The notes: generated by a model from the letters alone, not told the origin. Positions 12,431 through 26,033 are shown, numbered from the stretch's first letter. The stretch is DNA of 64,000 nt from Nymphaea colorata (GCF_008831285.2 NC_045147.1:4550001-4614000), one strand, 5' to 3'. A program made the numbers and translations.

Positions 12431-13420
12431 TAGGTTATATATTAATAACTACTTACACTTCTTGTTATTTGCATATGGATGTCCCTCAAAGTTTAAGATT
12501 TAAACTCTTAGTGCCCCTTAGCCAGAAATTTTTTGCTCTGCCACTGGGCTTGGCTCATGTAAGCTCGAGTAAATTTGAATAATTTTTTTTTTATGATTTT
12601 AAAAGCTCCATGCTTAGGACTTCAACTTCAAGTGGTTGGAAGATCGGGACGGCGTTCATTGATATTACAATTTTAGCTACGATAATGTAGAACTGCATAT
12701 GTATATATGGGTGTGTTGCGGGCAAGTTAGGTTAAGGACAAAAACCAGACAGTGAAATATATATTGACCAAGCATAATTGAGCTCAGGATAGGACACCAA
12801 TTCCTGCTTGACTTGTGTTCTTATGCAAGGAAAAACAACCCAAGTTGATAATAGAGTTTGAATCACATTAACTCAATCTATGCATCTAAAATTGACCCTA
12901 CAAAGCAAAGAAGAGAGTCCCACTTACAAAGATATATGATTCTATCACATCTCGAGTGAGCAAAATTAGTATTTTATCCTACTGCACAACAACAAGAAGG
13001 GTCTGGGCCTATACTAAGTGTCCCAATATGCTTCAGCTTACATATCAGTACCCCCTTATTACACGACAAAAAATTGGAGCCTCGAGAATTCAAAACAAAG
13101 ACTGTCAGCTACCAGCCACACTCTGCTGTTGTGCCAGCCCCCTCGGGAATAACTACCACACATTGGTTTCTCAATCTAGCCACCCATGCATTCGATGTTA
13201 ATAATGGACAGTTTCTTTTGATAGTATGTGGACTAGAAATCAATTTTTCAAATTGGTTTTATGCACCTATAGTCCTAAGCAGTTTTGCGTCACAAAGATA
13301 TTCAAACCACATATCGCAATTGATTTTATTCCTAGTTTGATCGACCATAGATTTTAGTTTGAATATCTTGCTAGAACAGCAAAACCATGTTATGAATTTA
13401 AGATCCTTACTTTACAAAGA
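12431..13420. other. Intergenic DNA, no gene recognised
   Basis: Unremarkable AT-rich sequence. The short open frames overlap in different phases without any recognisable protein. Confidence 0.5.
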
Positions 13421-13422
13421 CG

Positions 13423-13423
<1 letters not shown>

Positions 13424-13477
<54 letters not shown>
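13424..13477. repeat. (TA)n microsatellite
   Basis: About 54 bp of perfect TA dinucleotide. Confidence 0.95.
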
Positions 13478-13483
<6 letters not shown>

Positions 13484-13612
13484 GTTTGTTATGGGCAAGA
13501 AATATCCACAATTTGTTAGAAACATTTTGAAGAGTTGCATTATGTTTATATTAAAGTATGATTATCTATTCCACAGGAGGTCCAAAGTTGAAGAGAGTCC
13601 AGAGCATAGAGA

Positions 13613-13697
13613 TAAGCCTGGGCACCGGGCCAGGCTGCCACCGGGTACCCAATACCTTGCTTGACTCTCGCCCGAGCCCGGCCAATGCCCATCCTTA
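13613..13697. mobile_element. 85-bp micro-relic of the element-A hAT family
   Basis: The left end, TAAGCCTGGGCACCGGGCC, nearly equals the right-end inverted repeat of the hAT element at 27186-28325. The right end read in reverse (TAAGGATGGGCATTGGCC) resembles that element's left end. Only about 45 bp lie between. No 8-bp target duplication is evident, so it is probably an internally deleted, decayed copy. Confidence 0.6.
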
Positions 13698-13699
13698 AA

Positions 13700-14100
13700 G
13701 TTCCTTGTCTTCAAGTTCGAAAGCCTTAATTTTTTTTTTTTTTGGGGGAATCTTGGTGAATATTGGAGATAAAGGTCATTTCTGCCCTTGTTATTTCTGA
13801 ACTCTTCCATGCAGCGTGAGAATTTTGACTTGTAGGCCACTTTTTTGCGCTGTCAAACGCTGGGGCCTTAGGCTTCTTCATACTAATCCTTTAGTCAGAT
13901 AGATGACGGCTTTGTTGGGTGGAAATTTTTGGCTCTTTTAATATTCTTTCACATGCAGGTTCTACAGAGAGGAACAAATAATCATCCATAGAAATTTTTA
14001 AAGATCAAGAAAAAGATTCAAACTAAGAAAAAATTAGGTGTTTTTTATCCAAAGAAGCAAGATTAATTTCCCACTAACAACCAGAATTGAACAGCTTGTT
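13700..14100. other. Intergenic DNA, no gene recognised
   Basis: Nothing identifiable; a poly-T run lies near 13730. Confidence 0.5.
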
Positions 14101-14105
14101 ACCAG

Positions 14106-14350
14106 TAAAGCTGCGCATCGGCCCGCCCAGCCTGATTAGAAGTCAAGCTCAAGCTGGGCCATAACCCAGCCCGACTCCCTTCAACCCAGGCCAGATGCCC
14201 ATAAGTCATGGGACCAACTCTAGCCAACTCTGACTGACCTGTTTTAATATCTTATCAGCCAACCCAGTGCCCGTATTTAGGGCCCATGCTCGGGCCATGT
14301 ATCAGGTACCTGTTGGCACTCGGTCCGGTGCGCACCCATACCGCTCCTTA
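14106..14350. mobile_element. Decayed hAT relic, element-A family
   Basis: The left end TAAAGCTGCGCATCGGCCCG resembles the TAAGGCTGGGCATCGGGCC terminus of element A. The reverse complement of about 14290-14340 follows that element's other end (a GGGCACCG-like word, then GGTACC and GATA), with many substitutions. Interior AGCCCGACTC and CTCGGGCC motifs fit the same GC-rich subterminal repeats. The boundaries are approximate. Confidence 0.5.
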
Positions 14351-14629
14351 AAAGCATATGAGCTCTACACCGACAAGGTGCTTATCTTGGCTCGACTCAT
14401 AGATGCCAGCTTATTTATGTGTATTTTCATGTAACTTAATGCATTGCATGTACATATTATGTTTATAATTTATTTTTATCTACGTTGAAAATTTTGAAAG
14501 ATTATAATAGATGCTTCTCATAAAAGATAATCACACAAGCGAAGTCATTAGCCAATTCAAGATGCTCAAATATAAGATTCTCACTTAATTTTACACCACG
14601 TTCTGAGAAATGAGGCTTCCTACCGTTGA

Positions 14630-14640
14630 TTTCTTATCCC
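14630..14640. repeat. Target-site duplication of the SINE (left copy)
   Basis: TTTCTTATCCC here is repeated exactly at 14870-14880, immediately flanking the SINE body. Confidence 0.85.
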
Positions 14641-14869
14641 ATTTCCGGGTGAGCAAGGGGTATTAATCCCACCGCCCGAAAAAGGCCCGAAGGCCCCCCC
14701 ATTCCCCCTGCCTCCGGGGTCCTGAGCTGCGTCGGTGTCGGCGATAGCAACGGTGCACCCTTCATCTTAGATGCCGCGCCCTACCGCCTTAAGACACAGG
14801 AACATAACGCCCACGGGAATCGAACTAGAGACCTGCCTTAGTACAGGCCCCTAGCTCAACCAGCTACGC
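14641..14869 (-). mobile_element. tRNA-derived SINE retrotransposon (about 229 bp)
   Basis: Read on the minus strand the element starts GCGTAGCTGGTTGAGC, which resembles a tRNA A box (plus-strand 14854-14866). About 30 nt later comes AGTTCGATTCC, a good RNA polymerase III B box (14816-14826). The body ends near 14641 without a long A or T tail. Exact 11-bp direct repeats flank it, as expected of LINE-machinery insertion. It encodes no protein. The A/B box spacing and the non-tRNA 3' body argue against a functional tRNA gene. Confidence 0.82.
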
Positions 14870-14880
14870 TTTCTTATCCC
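14870..14880. repeat. Target-site duplication of the SINE (right copy)
   Basis: Exact second copy of TTTCTTATCCC, next to the 5' (A-box) end of the SINE. Confidence 0.85.
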
Positions 14881-17800
14881 CTTTAGTAAACAAATATAAC
14901 CTAATTTTTTTAGATGGTGGCCCGATTTGATTCTATCTTTGTTTGTTCTGTTTGAAAAGAGGAAGGATCCCAAAGAATCAATCTTTCTTTTAGTTGTGGA
15001 ATCTGTGTTTCATTGATCAATGCATGATATTCCAAATTCTCATTACTAATGGAAACAAAATTCCCTCTCTGGATTGGTCAGAAGATCCTTCTAATTTGTT
15101 ATAATTTGTTACTTGAACGAAAATAAATCTTGTGGAATCATATTGAATATTTGACAATACATTCTGTACCTTACTAAAAAACCGATCCTTGTTTACCAAC
15201 CACATATTGTCTAACCAAATCAAAGAGTCCTTGTTAATATTAAATTAAAAGATGGCCGACAATTGACTTGTTAAGGCAGGCTCCAGGGATGAACTCAAAA
15301 AATTCTGGCTAAAGGGTGCTAATTAGAATTTAAATTTTTTAAAAGCATCAATATGTAAATAAAAAAAATTACCTTGAAATATCTATATGTAAGCACTTTT
15401 TGGGCATTGTGTAGGCAGTTGCCCACAGAGTTCCTACACCTGTAGTCCGGTTCATGAACTGTTCTTCTTAGGTAAAAAGAAATATAAAGAAAAGATAAGA
15501 TTGCGGGTGGACCAATAATGGTAATCGATGGAGAATCACCAACGCTAACATCCCATCGTTGCTTCCTTGATAATGAATCATGTTGGCCATGAATATGACC
15601 TCATATCATATAAATTGTGCGGTTAGCAACTAACTACACCAACTTTTGGTGCCGTGAATTTCTCAACATGTTTATCATCATCTTCTTTATCAGCATGTAT
15701 GATTCATGCGAATACAAGTAACTTTTTATTTGAGTCTAAACTCCAACTTGGCTATTATTCTAAAATAATGGAACCATATCTTATAACACGACACTTCATG
15801 ATGCAATCATATAGATATCCCTTTCATTATAATATTACTGCGGCATTATCATACAAGCCCCCATTAATATATAGTAAAATGGGTAAAAATGAACAATATT
15901 TTATAACAATATAAACATGAGTTTCTTATGAAAAATATCATATATTGGGAGCTTGAATCTGAATGGAAATCACTGATTAATATCACCACTGTCATGTTAG
16001 GTATCTCTTTTTGGATTTGGAATTTCTCCAAACAAAATGTCCCATGTTTGAAAAAAAAAATCCTTATGTTCTTGGGAGCAACTTGAAAAAGAAAAAAAAA
16101 AATATTTCATGCCCTTATAGAATTACTATGATTGAAAAAAAAGAAAGGAACACTCCAAGGCACAATAATTGTGGTAACGCGATGACCATAATCACACAAA
16201 TATTTTACTCAATCCAAATCTTTGCCAAAAAAAATCATAATAATTCGTCTAATATTTTTGAATATACCATTTATATTTGTGGCGCTAAATTTGATTCTTC
16301 GCTCAATTATTGCACTAGAGTACTGTTCCATAGAATGAGTTCAAGATAACGTCCAAGTCTTTCCTTGACCCACCCCTGCCTGGCACGCCAAAACTGACAT
16401 TCGTCGTCTTTTTCTTGACAAGTTGCTGCTGTATCAAACCCCAAATGGTTGGGTTCATGGAACAATGCGTATTATGAATCAGCGATGTTGGGATTCTTGA
16501 TGTGATCGGCAACGTCTATTATGAACCCTAAGGTAAATCAGTGATGTGGAATTCTTGATGTGATCTTTTCATTATGCCCATGCGGTGGTTCTATCATTAG
16601 CATTATGAAGATTAAAAGCAACATATTATAAGCATTTTAGCGTTATTTCAAGGTATATACTTTCTTTGGATTTGACACTTGCTACGTTCCTTTCTTGTGT
16701 GCCCTATGCTATGTTTAGGCAATGAAGCATAATGTGTTTTTTGGGTGAATAAAAGAGAATAAAAGGAAGGAGTAGAGAATAAGCAAAGCATTTGTTTATC
16801 ATCTTTACGAGAAGATATTGTTGTTTTTGGTTGGCTTGTGTGTAGTTTCAAAAGAAGAAAAGCTTTCATTTAGGACCCACTTCTAAGACTTGCTGCTACC
16901 AATTTTAAGTATGGCCTTAATATTCCTGAATTTTGTGATTGAATCATATTGGTAGTTACGATTTATCATCTCGGGATACATAACATTGATAATCTTTTTG
17001 TTTGGTCCTGATTGGAAAATATTTTTCAAGCTCATGAAAAAATGAAGAATGTTAGCACTTAGCAAATTAGATGGTTAAGAAATGGATGACAGATGCCAGA
17101 ATACTGCGTGAAATCCTTTTTTTTTTTGAGTTGATTGAATACTGAAACCGCCTTTTGTTGAGCAGATTTTGTAATGGTGAATTGGTCACATAGACTGTCA
17201 GATTAGATGTTGAAGGAATTTGCAATTTCAGCCGTCCATTTCGGTGATGTATGGAATGCCAGAGACACTGGTATGCATCTTCTTCTTCTTCTTCGTCAAT
17301 CATATACAATCATATCTATGCCTTTTTTCTAAGATCGATGGAAGAGGGGTCGCTGAAATAAAATATGGGTTTTCTTCTTTAATTGTATTGATGCACACCC
17401 AAGGGTTTGTCAGAATGCTCAATGTCAATAGCATAGAGCCATGTACGCTCTCCTGTCTTAGCTTGTGGAACGATGGATTCTTGACCTTAAATTTGAAGGC
17501 TTTGATTTAATGATCTCATGGATTCATGGCTACAAACTTAATTCAAGCTATTCTTATTTTGTTTGAGATTTTGGACGATCATGTAAACAGCCTCTTTAGT
17601 TTTTCTTATGACAGTAAATTTTACTGTATAATTCAAGCTGAACTGGTGAGATCGTGGGTTGATTGGTCAAATAAGCTCCTAACACGGTGATAATCACATC
17701 ATCGCAGGTCTGTAAACGTAGATGTTATCTTGTGCCTGTTCGTGATGTGGGCATCAAAGCCTAGTAAAACGTGATTGCTGATTGGTGTTCCAGATGCCTA

Positions 17801-20420
17801 AAAGCCTCTTTTTACTGTTTCTTTGATATAAACAGGGACGTCAACATTCCACAGATCAGGGGCTCATCTCCAAGGATTCCTCGGTACAGAATGTGAACAC
17901 CTGCATGTCTTGTTTTCTAGTTTCTACCCTCAAGCATTCATCTTCACTGTAGATGGTTTGTTGCAGCTGCTAAGATTGTGAACCTCACAGCATTCAAGAA
18001 TCTTCCCTGTATATATGGAAAACTTCTTTCTCCATTGTTTGATACTCTTTCTAACTTCACCTCATTCTTTGGATTATTTATCTTTTACTAAATCCGAAAC
18101 TATGAAGCTTGCTCTGAAGAAGAGAAGTCTCTCCTTTGAAAAGGTTCAATCAATGCACAGCTTTAGATCCCCAATGGAATCCAAGTGTAGTCCTAGTTGT
18201 GTTGCAGAGAGCAGCGCTATTGAGAGCTCGCCTACACTAATATTGGCATAAAAGTTCTTAGTAGTTAGTGGTATGTAAGGGAGAATGTTCAAACCAGAGG
18301 AGTTTGGTGAAGCGTAACTATATATCTGTAAAGAAAACCCAACTCTTAATATGCTTGGGTATGCTCATGAATTGTTCTATCTGCAATTTTCAAGTATGCA
18401 ACTGCTTGATCTTTGTATGAAATGCGAAAAGTTTGCTGAAGATAGTGTCTGATGCTTCTTCCACTACCTTCTGCTGAAGAGGAAAAAAGACAGGTGATCT
18501 TGAAGTGTTCTTGACAATCAAATTGCATATTCTTCTTGATCGCGTTGATCCTATGTTTTTTGGAGATTTGTATGTGGTGCAATAGCTTCACTGTTTCTGA
18601 AAATAACATGTTTCAGATGTCTTATTTCTTAAAGAAGAAATGGGTATTTTCTCTGACATGTTGATCGTGCAATTTCTGGTTTCTAGAGGGAGAGAAAAAG
18701 AAAGTGAGAATATTTTATTCGATTGCATGTTTCGTATATATTTTATTTGATTTTTTTTTATCACGTTTATTTTAAGTTTCTCATGTGCGGAGAGAACTAT
18801 ATAAAGAGAGAATATTTTTGTTGGCTTGTATCCTTTTTAGACGTTTTATCAAATATTTTTTGCATATGAATTGTAGGTCATTCCTATGTGTAGAGAGAGA
18901 AAGGGAGATTATTTTTATTAGTTCATATGCTTTTATACGTTTTATTGTGTGTCTTGTTATAAGGAAACAAACGCAAACTAACAAGTTGTTCACATGGACA
19001 AGAACCCTTTTCTCCTTAGAACACATGTTTCAAGGACGGGTGGATTTAGATCCAAACATTCAACATTCTCCAAAGACTAAATAACCAAAAAATCCATATC
19101 TCGAAGATGAATCAATCCTCTTACACTTCAAGAGGGCATTTGGTTCTTTATCAATTAATTTGTTCTTAGATCCTTAGGGTTTGAGCCTCATGAATTTAGA
19201 CCTCCTCTCCATATGATAATCTCGTTATAAGTGTGAATTATAGGTAAGTTCTTAATTTCTTAAACCATGTACTTTAGTATAGATCTTTTGCCAAATCAGA
19301 TCCATTACCCACATATTATAGATTACATTTTACAACTCACAACAAGGCCTGACCTTCATATTGTGCTGCAAACATGTTTCCCATTAATGAGAAATGAGTT
19401 TTGGGTTACCACTAACTAGAAGCTCTAAAGACTTTGTTTAAGTGGTGGAGCAGCCGTTTCCAAACCTATCATTTCCATTCAAACACGATGCAACGTGTCA
19501 AAACACAAAAGATTAAGGGGGCATCTGATGGCCACAGATTTGAGACTCTCAGGATTTGAAAACCAGGTTCGACCTTTCCCTCGATCTTAAATCGGTCCTT
19601 TTTTTTTAATGCAAAAAAATAAAGTAAGAATTTTACCATGAATCTTTTGTCACATTAGCAAAAGCATGTCGGCATCGTATCCACGTAGATTTGAAATCCG
19701 GAGTAATCAAACACTGACAGTTGTATGACTTTCTTCACCAACAACTAAGCACCCCCATGAGGTAAAAGGTGTTGCACCTTCGAAGATCAATAAAGACGCA
19801 AAAAACTTTCATGCATAGAAATCATAACCAGGTCTCTTCCAATATGTTCAAAAGAAAAAAGCTTCAAAAAAAAAAGAAAAAAAGAAATCTATGGAGTACA
19901 ACATTCAAGAGCCATTAAAAAGTGTAGTAACAACCAGGCCTAGATCTGGATCCAAATCCAGTACTCTTTGAAACCCTAGACATGTTTTAGCTCAACTAAA
20001 TATGCCTTATTTTACTGGTCTTGCTCATATTTAGCTCATTAACTTGTTTAAGTGAGTTGATCGGATTCAGATACACATCAAATTCAAAATTCTATTACAA
20101 ATAAATATCCTATATCCAATGTCCATAAACTTTGAAAATCGTTTCTTCAGTTTTGTATTTAAAAAGTTGGATTCAAATTCAAAAGTGCAAATACAAATCA
20201 GATTCATGTATGGTATAGACTTTTTTCATTCGTCATTTTTCGAATTTGAATATATGAATATCTAATAAATAAAAAAAGGTAGATCCAATTCAAGTCCATT
20301 CTTTTGATATCTCTCGTGGTTTTCCTGTGCCATCGATTGGGAAAAAAACCATGATACTCAAGGGGAACCTTGTTAGACAACAACGTACTTTAACAAGTTT
20401 GGGCTCATTTTAAATAGGCC
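14881..20420. other. Intergenic DNA, no gene recognised
   Basis: Long AT-rich stretch. An ATG-initiated 50-codon frame at 18102-18251 has mixed composition but no recognisable motif and no supported splice partners. Poly-A and poly-T runs are frequent. I see no transposon termini here. Confidence 0.5.
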
Positions 20421-22060
20421 ACATTTGCCAATTCGATGGATCCATTAGATATATGGATCCAAGTCCAGTCTCTGAACAACACTGCCAGAGAAAACAAGCA
20501 AAACTGTTTTCCTCTGTGTGCGTCAGGATATTCTTCTTCGATCTCACTCTTCTGCCCACCCATCTCCTCGAATCTTTCGTTCTCGGAAGTTCTTGTAGCT
20601 GGACAGGTACTTCGTCTCCTTCTTCATAGTTCTCAGTGCTCTTTTGTTTCTTTTTGTTCTGTTTTTTCTACATCTGTTGATGGAGATCTCGAACGCTTTT
20701 CACGACGGAATCTGGAGTCGCGTCCAGATGAACAGCAGGCGAGTCTAGGTAATTCACTCAGATGAAATGATTGATCAATGTGATGCTTAGCTTTTAGTGG
20801 GATCTAGTTGAAGTTGTCATCAAGAAACTCAACTGGTCAGTTTTCGAAATAGATCGAGTACTGTGAGGAAATTCAAGAATATCTGACTCCATTTCGCCTT
20901 ACCATCAAACAAATGGTAGTGAATTTTTCAGGGATAACTCATTTCTATTAAATTGCTGCTCAATAATCTGTAATATGTCTTGTATGAAGAGTTGGTATTA
21001 ATATTATTCCGAATTGAAATGTGAAGTTTGGAATTGACAACCTACTGAATTTTCGTGATTGTTTTTGTCCAGACCAGTAGCGGAGCATTAAAGCTCCCAT
21101 TGGAAAGGAGCTCCACGTTCGCTGCTCTGCTCTCCAACGACATTTTCTGCCCATGCCAGACTTGGGTCGGGCCCCACGTTCGCTGCTCAAGTCCGAAACA
21201 AACATCGTGAGACGTGAGTTCTTCTTCTTCTTCTTCTTGAGTCGTGAGTTCATTGAATCTGTGTTGCCATATCTCGTTTCGCAACTCGATTTGATTGCTT
21301 TTATTCAATGTCGGTTGCGTGACTGCGTTAATAAGGCTGGTGTTGGCCCTGTTGGGTTTTTCGTTTTTGCCCCCCCTTTTTCAACGCTTGTTTTGTTTCC
21401 GTCGTTTTATTTTCTCGTTTAATCGTATCTTAGTTCCACACTTCCACTTCTCTCTGTTTTTGTTCTTTTGTGATAATTTTGATGCGGAATATGAATACTT
21501 TTTGGACTGAGTTTTTCTCCTTCACTTTTGGGTTCTTGGGGACTTAGGGTTTTGGTGTCTTTGTGAGGTAGAAATGAGTGGTTTATGTCAATGATTTGTG
21601 AATTCCATTTCTTCAATTTGATGTAAATGAAGGGATTTGTCCTTCTCTAACTGGTTGAGTGGTTTCTATCTTTTTCATTTTCTGATGGAAACTGATATCA
21701 ATTTTTAATGCATTCCCGAAAGAAAAGCGAGAACAAATTGAAATCTACTTGAGGTATGCTGCTTGATTTTATTCAAAAACCGCTTGTCATATAATGAAGT
21801 GACTGTTTCAAGACGAGAACAGTGAATGATGAGATGTGGATTAGTTCAATGAAGCTAAATTGGTTCAAAGGCTTGTTCATTTTCCATTACAAGAATAAGC
21901 AAATCACAGCCATCGGATCAAGCAGCCGGAGAGTAGACAGTTACTTGCTTAGGTATTGTTTTTCTCCTTTCGGTTGCCTCAGATTTAAGATTCAATTCAG
22001 TGCTCATTTGAGATCTGTGACGAGATTGTGGGATTGCATTTTTACTTTATGATCTTCAGT
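20421..22060 (+). other. Leader-like, pyrimidine-rich region with possible non-coding exons
   Basis: The sequence has plant 5'-leader character: TC-rich stretches, then possible splice donors such as GGACAG|GTACTT near 20606 and TCTAG|GTAATT near 20750, and a TTC repeat near 21225. CCACGTTCGCTGCTC occurs twice, at about 21111 and 21172. None of the open frames is recognisable. It could be the start of an unknown transcript or an alternative leader of the RabGAP exon at 26 kb; this is inference only. Confidence 0.2.
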
Positions 22061-24227
22061 TGGCCGATTTCCGTGTGAAAACATCGTGCCCGACATTGTT
22101 CAGACTTGTAACCATTAATAGCTGCTCCTCTAGTTCCAGTTCTATACAGAGAGACACTAGAGAGAGAGAAAGAGAGCTGAATTTTTGGTTAGTTACCAAC
22201 ACTGTAGCCTAAATTCGACAGTTTTCTTTGCCAAAGGGATACTTGAAAATGGAAGGATATTAATGGGTTCAGAGTTTAAATGATGAAATTGCCACTAACT
22301 TTGAGTTGCAGAAACACACAAAGTATTTATATCTGATCTACCAAGATAGTGAAATTGACACAAGAAGTGATATGTGAAGTGAAAATGTCTAGAATAATGG
22401 ATAGGATTAAGCGGGGAAGCGTCATGAAGCGAGACACGAAGGAGAGCAAAGTTGGGAAGCGAGTTTCCCTACTAGTGGACTTCACATATTAGGACAAAGC
22501 CCGTTGAAAAATTCATGCTGGTGCTAGACAACTTGTAGATAGCTGTTAGTCAATTTTTAATGTTGGTTTACTTTCTGCCATTACCACATGCTTAGACAGT
22601 TAAAGATTTGTAAGTTTTTGAGACAAATGAAAGTGTTTTCTTATGATTTTTTGGCCATTATTTACAACAGCCACCGCTCTTCATGTATTAGCTTATGATT
22701 ATCTGCTTTATTTTTAAAATAACATATATTTTAATTTGATTTTTTTTCACGTACTATATGCTAATGCCCCATAGCCAAAAATTTCTGGCTCCACCACTGG
22801 TCCAAAGTCTCCAGACGTGCACATTTGGACAGGTGAGGTGCATTAACTTAGAATCAAAATGTAGCTCAATATGCAAGTTTCTTATCCTCGTCTGGGTGCT
22901 GACAGAAAGGCCTCATCGTCCAGAATGGGTGCAAATATAATGATTAAGAAAAGACTTCAGATAAACAATACATTGAATATTTGAGTTTGTATACATATTT
23001 TGTTGGAATTTTTAAAACTTCTGATGAAGTTTGGTTGTGTTGATCGGACCTTAGAAAGTTGAAGCATCGGACACAAGTATCTGGAAATCACAATTAACAT
23101 AAACAAGCTTGTTTCACGTATTTCTTCTCCTTTTTTCCTTGAATCTCGTGATAGGACTTGAGGCCTTTTCTTCATCTTTCAATTTTTTGATGTACACAGG
23201 CATAATGTCTTTTTTTAGGGAAGTATACTAGCTGTACACTTTCACAATGAAAGGACTTAGATGTACACTTTTTTATTTTCTTGAAAATTAGGTGGAAGAC
23301 TAACAGGGAGTATAGTCTTTTCCAGAGTTTGATTTGTTTAAAAATATGAAATTTAGGAGCTATATTCTTAGAATATGATGCATGAAGCAGACATCATATC
23401 TACTTTCAGTTCCGTGCTTTGTGCTTCTTGAGTAGTATATAAGGCTGTAAGCTGTCAGATTGGTCTACAATTTTTTACCTGTGTAAGTATAGTGTATGCT
23501 AGAGACTTGGAACAAAAAACTAGAGATCAAGTTTTTTTTTTCTCTTTTTCTGCTATGTTTTCACTCAATTTTCTTGAGAATTGAAAAGACCTAAGACCAG
23601 TCGAAGCCTTTACTTTCTATTGCTTTAGTTGGCAGCCAGGTGTCTATTGTTTAATTGATCTAAAGTGCTAGTGAAGCGCCAGAGATGGCGGATTAATTAA
23701 CTTTTAATATGTTAAATTAAAATATGAAACAAGTTTTTCAGAAAAATGATTTCTCACGAATCAAACAGAACAAATTTAATTAAATAATATAATTTCGACG
23801 TTCAAATCAGTATTGTCATCAAAATTGGCCTACCCATTTGGTTCCATAGCCAATTCAATAGTGCCATGTGTCAACTTTTTGATATTTTAAAATATTTTAA
23901 GAATTTTATAAACACACCGAATGCTTTAGGATTATATAATAACCACCAGTGGCAACGTCAAGATCATCATCTCTTGCACTTGCTATTTTTCCAAATCAAA
24001 CAATAATCTGCCGTCCACAGCACGGTACAGTATATAGTCTGAAGGTCCGACCATCAGGCCGTCCTCAACTTTGACTGAGTTATATATATATATATATATC
24101 GAGAGAGAAGACTTGGCCACATCAAAACAACTCTCAACGTAAATCAACACTCTTTCATACCATTAAGATAATACATTTCAGAAGCAAAATGGGGATCTAG
24201 TTAATATATGCGCGCTGCCCATAAATG

Positions 24228-24275
<48 letters not shown>

Positions 24276-25575
24276 CTCAGAAGTGCGAGAAAGAAAGAGA
24301 AAAAGAGGAATATGCTTGGAATCTGATGAGATTTGGCAACACAGAAAACCAAGTTCTCAACGGCTCTTTCTATGTGTATGCTTTGCCAAAATTGCTCTTG
24401 TTCTTTTTCTGAATTTCCTTGCACTTTCTTCACAAGGAGATTAATTGGGTAGAACTGTAAAGTGGTAGGGTCGGCATTTGATCCAAGGTTTTCATCTCAG
24501 CACTTCACGACTCCCTCTTTTATTTGTTTTTTGAATCAGCAAGCAAAAGGTTACAGTTCGAACAACTATTAATGGTAGTTGCCTTGTCAATAAACGAAAA
24601 CTGCGTCACAGCTGAAACTGTTCTTCTTTCTTTTTCTAAACTAAGGCACCAAGAACAGAAATTTAAAATTTTATTTTTATTTACTAAGAACAGAGACGAA
24701 TTGAATGTTATGATCTAAGGGGTCATGTCAGTTTTCTCTTATAATGAGTGAGTACATTTTATTGAGAAATGCAAAAACACATGCCCCATTTTTGTCATTT
24801 CGTGTAAAGAAAAAAATAGTGTGTTTGATAGTAAGCTTTGCGGGAAAATGACATTCTTGATATTTGTTTTACAAAAAATGATTAAAATCCTTATTTGTCT
24901 TGCATAACAGTAAAATTTTAATGAGGCCCAATGTATTAGAAATGGGACTCAATTCTATATGGTAATGGTATAGTAAAAAACTCAAAACCACATTTATCTA
25001 TATCGTGTGCGTGAGACTGGGACTCCCTTGTATACAAAAAATCATATAATTATCTTTTTTACCAAGTAATCCAACCCAAGAGACGTGTTCTCAAATTGAA
25101 GAAGATGTTCTAGTTCATTTTTGCACCAAGAAAGTAAAACGCACAAAGAATTCGCTTGACGGATGTTTTGGAGCCAGTAGTTTCCATGTTTGCAGAAATG
25201 ACAAACATGTCCTGAAGATAAGCTTTTTGGATGCATGTTGACCACATCAACCTGCTTTGGAATAGAAAAAGATGGCAACCAAACTGGAAGATCCGTAATT
25301 TTTTTTCTTTGTCAAACATAAGAATGTTTTTATCAATGAAAAGAAAAGCTGCAAATGATAAAGCCAAATCGAATTGTATTCAATTTGAACCGAGACAAAG
25401 TAAAAAAACGTAGACTGAGATTGGAAATTGAGATGTAGGTGACTCCAACTAACAGGAAAAAATTAATGAAAACTGAAAAAATGGAAATTAAAATTAAAAT
25501 AGGTAATTGACTTTCCTCTTTAATATGCGGGTGGCGTCTCCCTTTTGAGCAGCCGTTCCCAAGCATTACACGCTA
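22061..25575. other. Intergenic DNA, no gene recognised
   Basis: AT-rich, with a TA run at about 24081-24099 and a GA tract at 24230-24271. No protein resemblance was found. Confidence 0.5.
24230..24271. repeat. (GA)n microsatellite
   Basis: About 40 bp of perfect GA dinucleotide. Confidence 0.95.
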
Positions 25576-25853
25576 GCGAGAGAGAGAGAGAGAGAGAGAG
25601 ATTTCTTGCCAGATGATTCATTCGTAGGGTTGTTGAGCTGGGTACATCGTTTTTGCTGTTTGCTGTTAGATTTTGGTTAATTGAGCAATTGCTTTGCCGA
25701 AATCTGCTTCTTGGAGAGAGAGAGAGAGAGAGAGAGAGATTTCTTGTAAGATGATTCATTCATAGAGTTGTGGAGCTGGGTACATCGTTTTTGCTGTTTG
25801 CTTTTAGATTTTGGTTAATTTGAGCAATTGGTTTGCCGGAATCTGCTTATTGG

Positions 25854-25909
<56 letters not shown>

Positions 25910-26033
25910 CTTGTAAGATGATTCATTCATAGAGTTGTGGAGCTGGGTACATCGTTTTGCTGTTTGCTGTTAGATTTTGGTTAACTTGAGCATTTGGTTT
26001 GCCGGAATCTGCTTCTTGGAGAGAGAGAGAGAG
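25576..26033 (+). repeat. Triplicated leader unit (three ~140-160 bp units, each with a GA tract)
   Basis: Three consecutive units, about 25576-25713, 25714-25856 and 25857-26018, each consist of a GA run, then TTTCTTG, an AGATGATTCATTC block, GAGCTGGGTACATCG, TTTGCTGTTTGC, a TTAGATTTTGGTTAA block and AATCTGCTTCTTGGA. They differ by a few substitutions and by GA length. A fourth GA run directly abuts the RabGAP start codon, so the units form its leader or proximal promoter. The recent triplication and GA-length differences suggest slippage or unequal exchange seeded by the GA tracts. Confidence 0.92.

Noticed and set aside
14816-14869. A tRNA gene
   Set aside because: A and B boxes are present but the sequence cannot be folded into a complete cloverleaf with a matching acceptor stem, and 11-bp flanking duplications show it is a SINE.
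18102-18251. ATG-initiated 50-codon frame (starts MKLALKKRSLSFEK)
   Set aside because: Short, unrecognised and isolated; possibly a gene fragment but unsupported.
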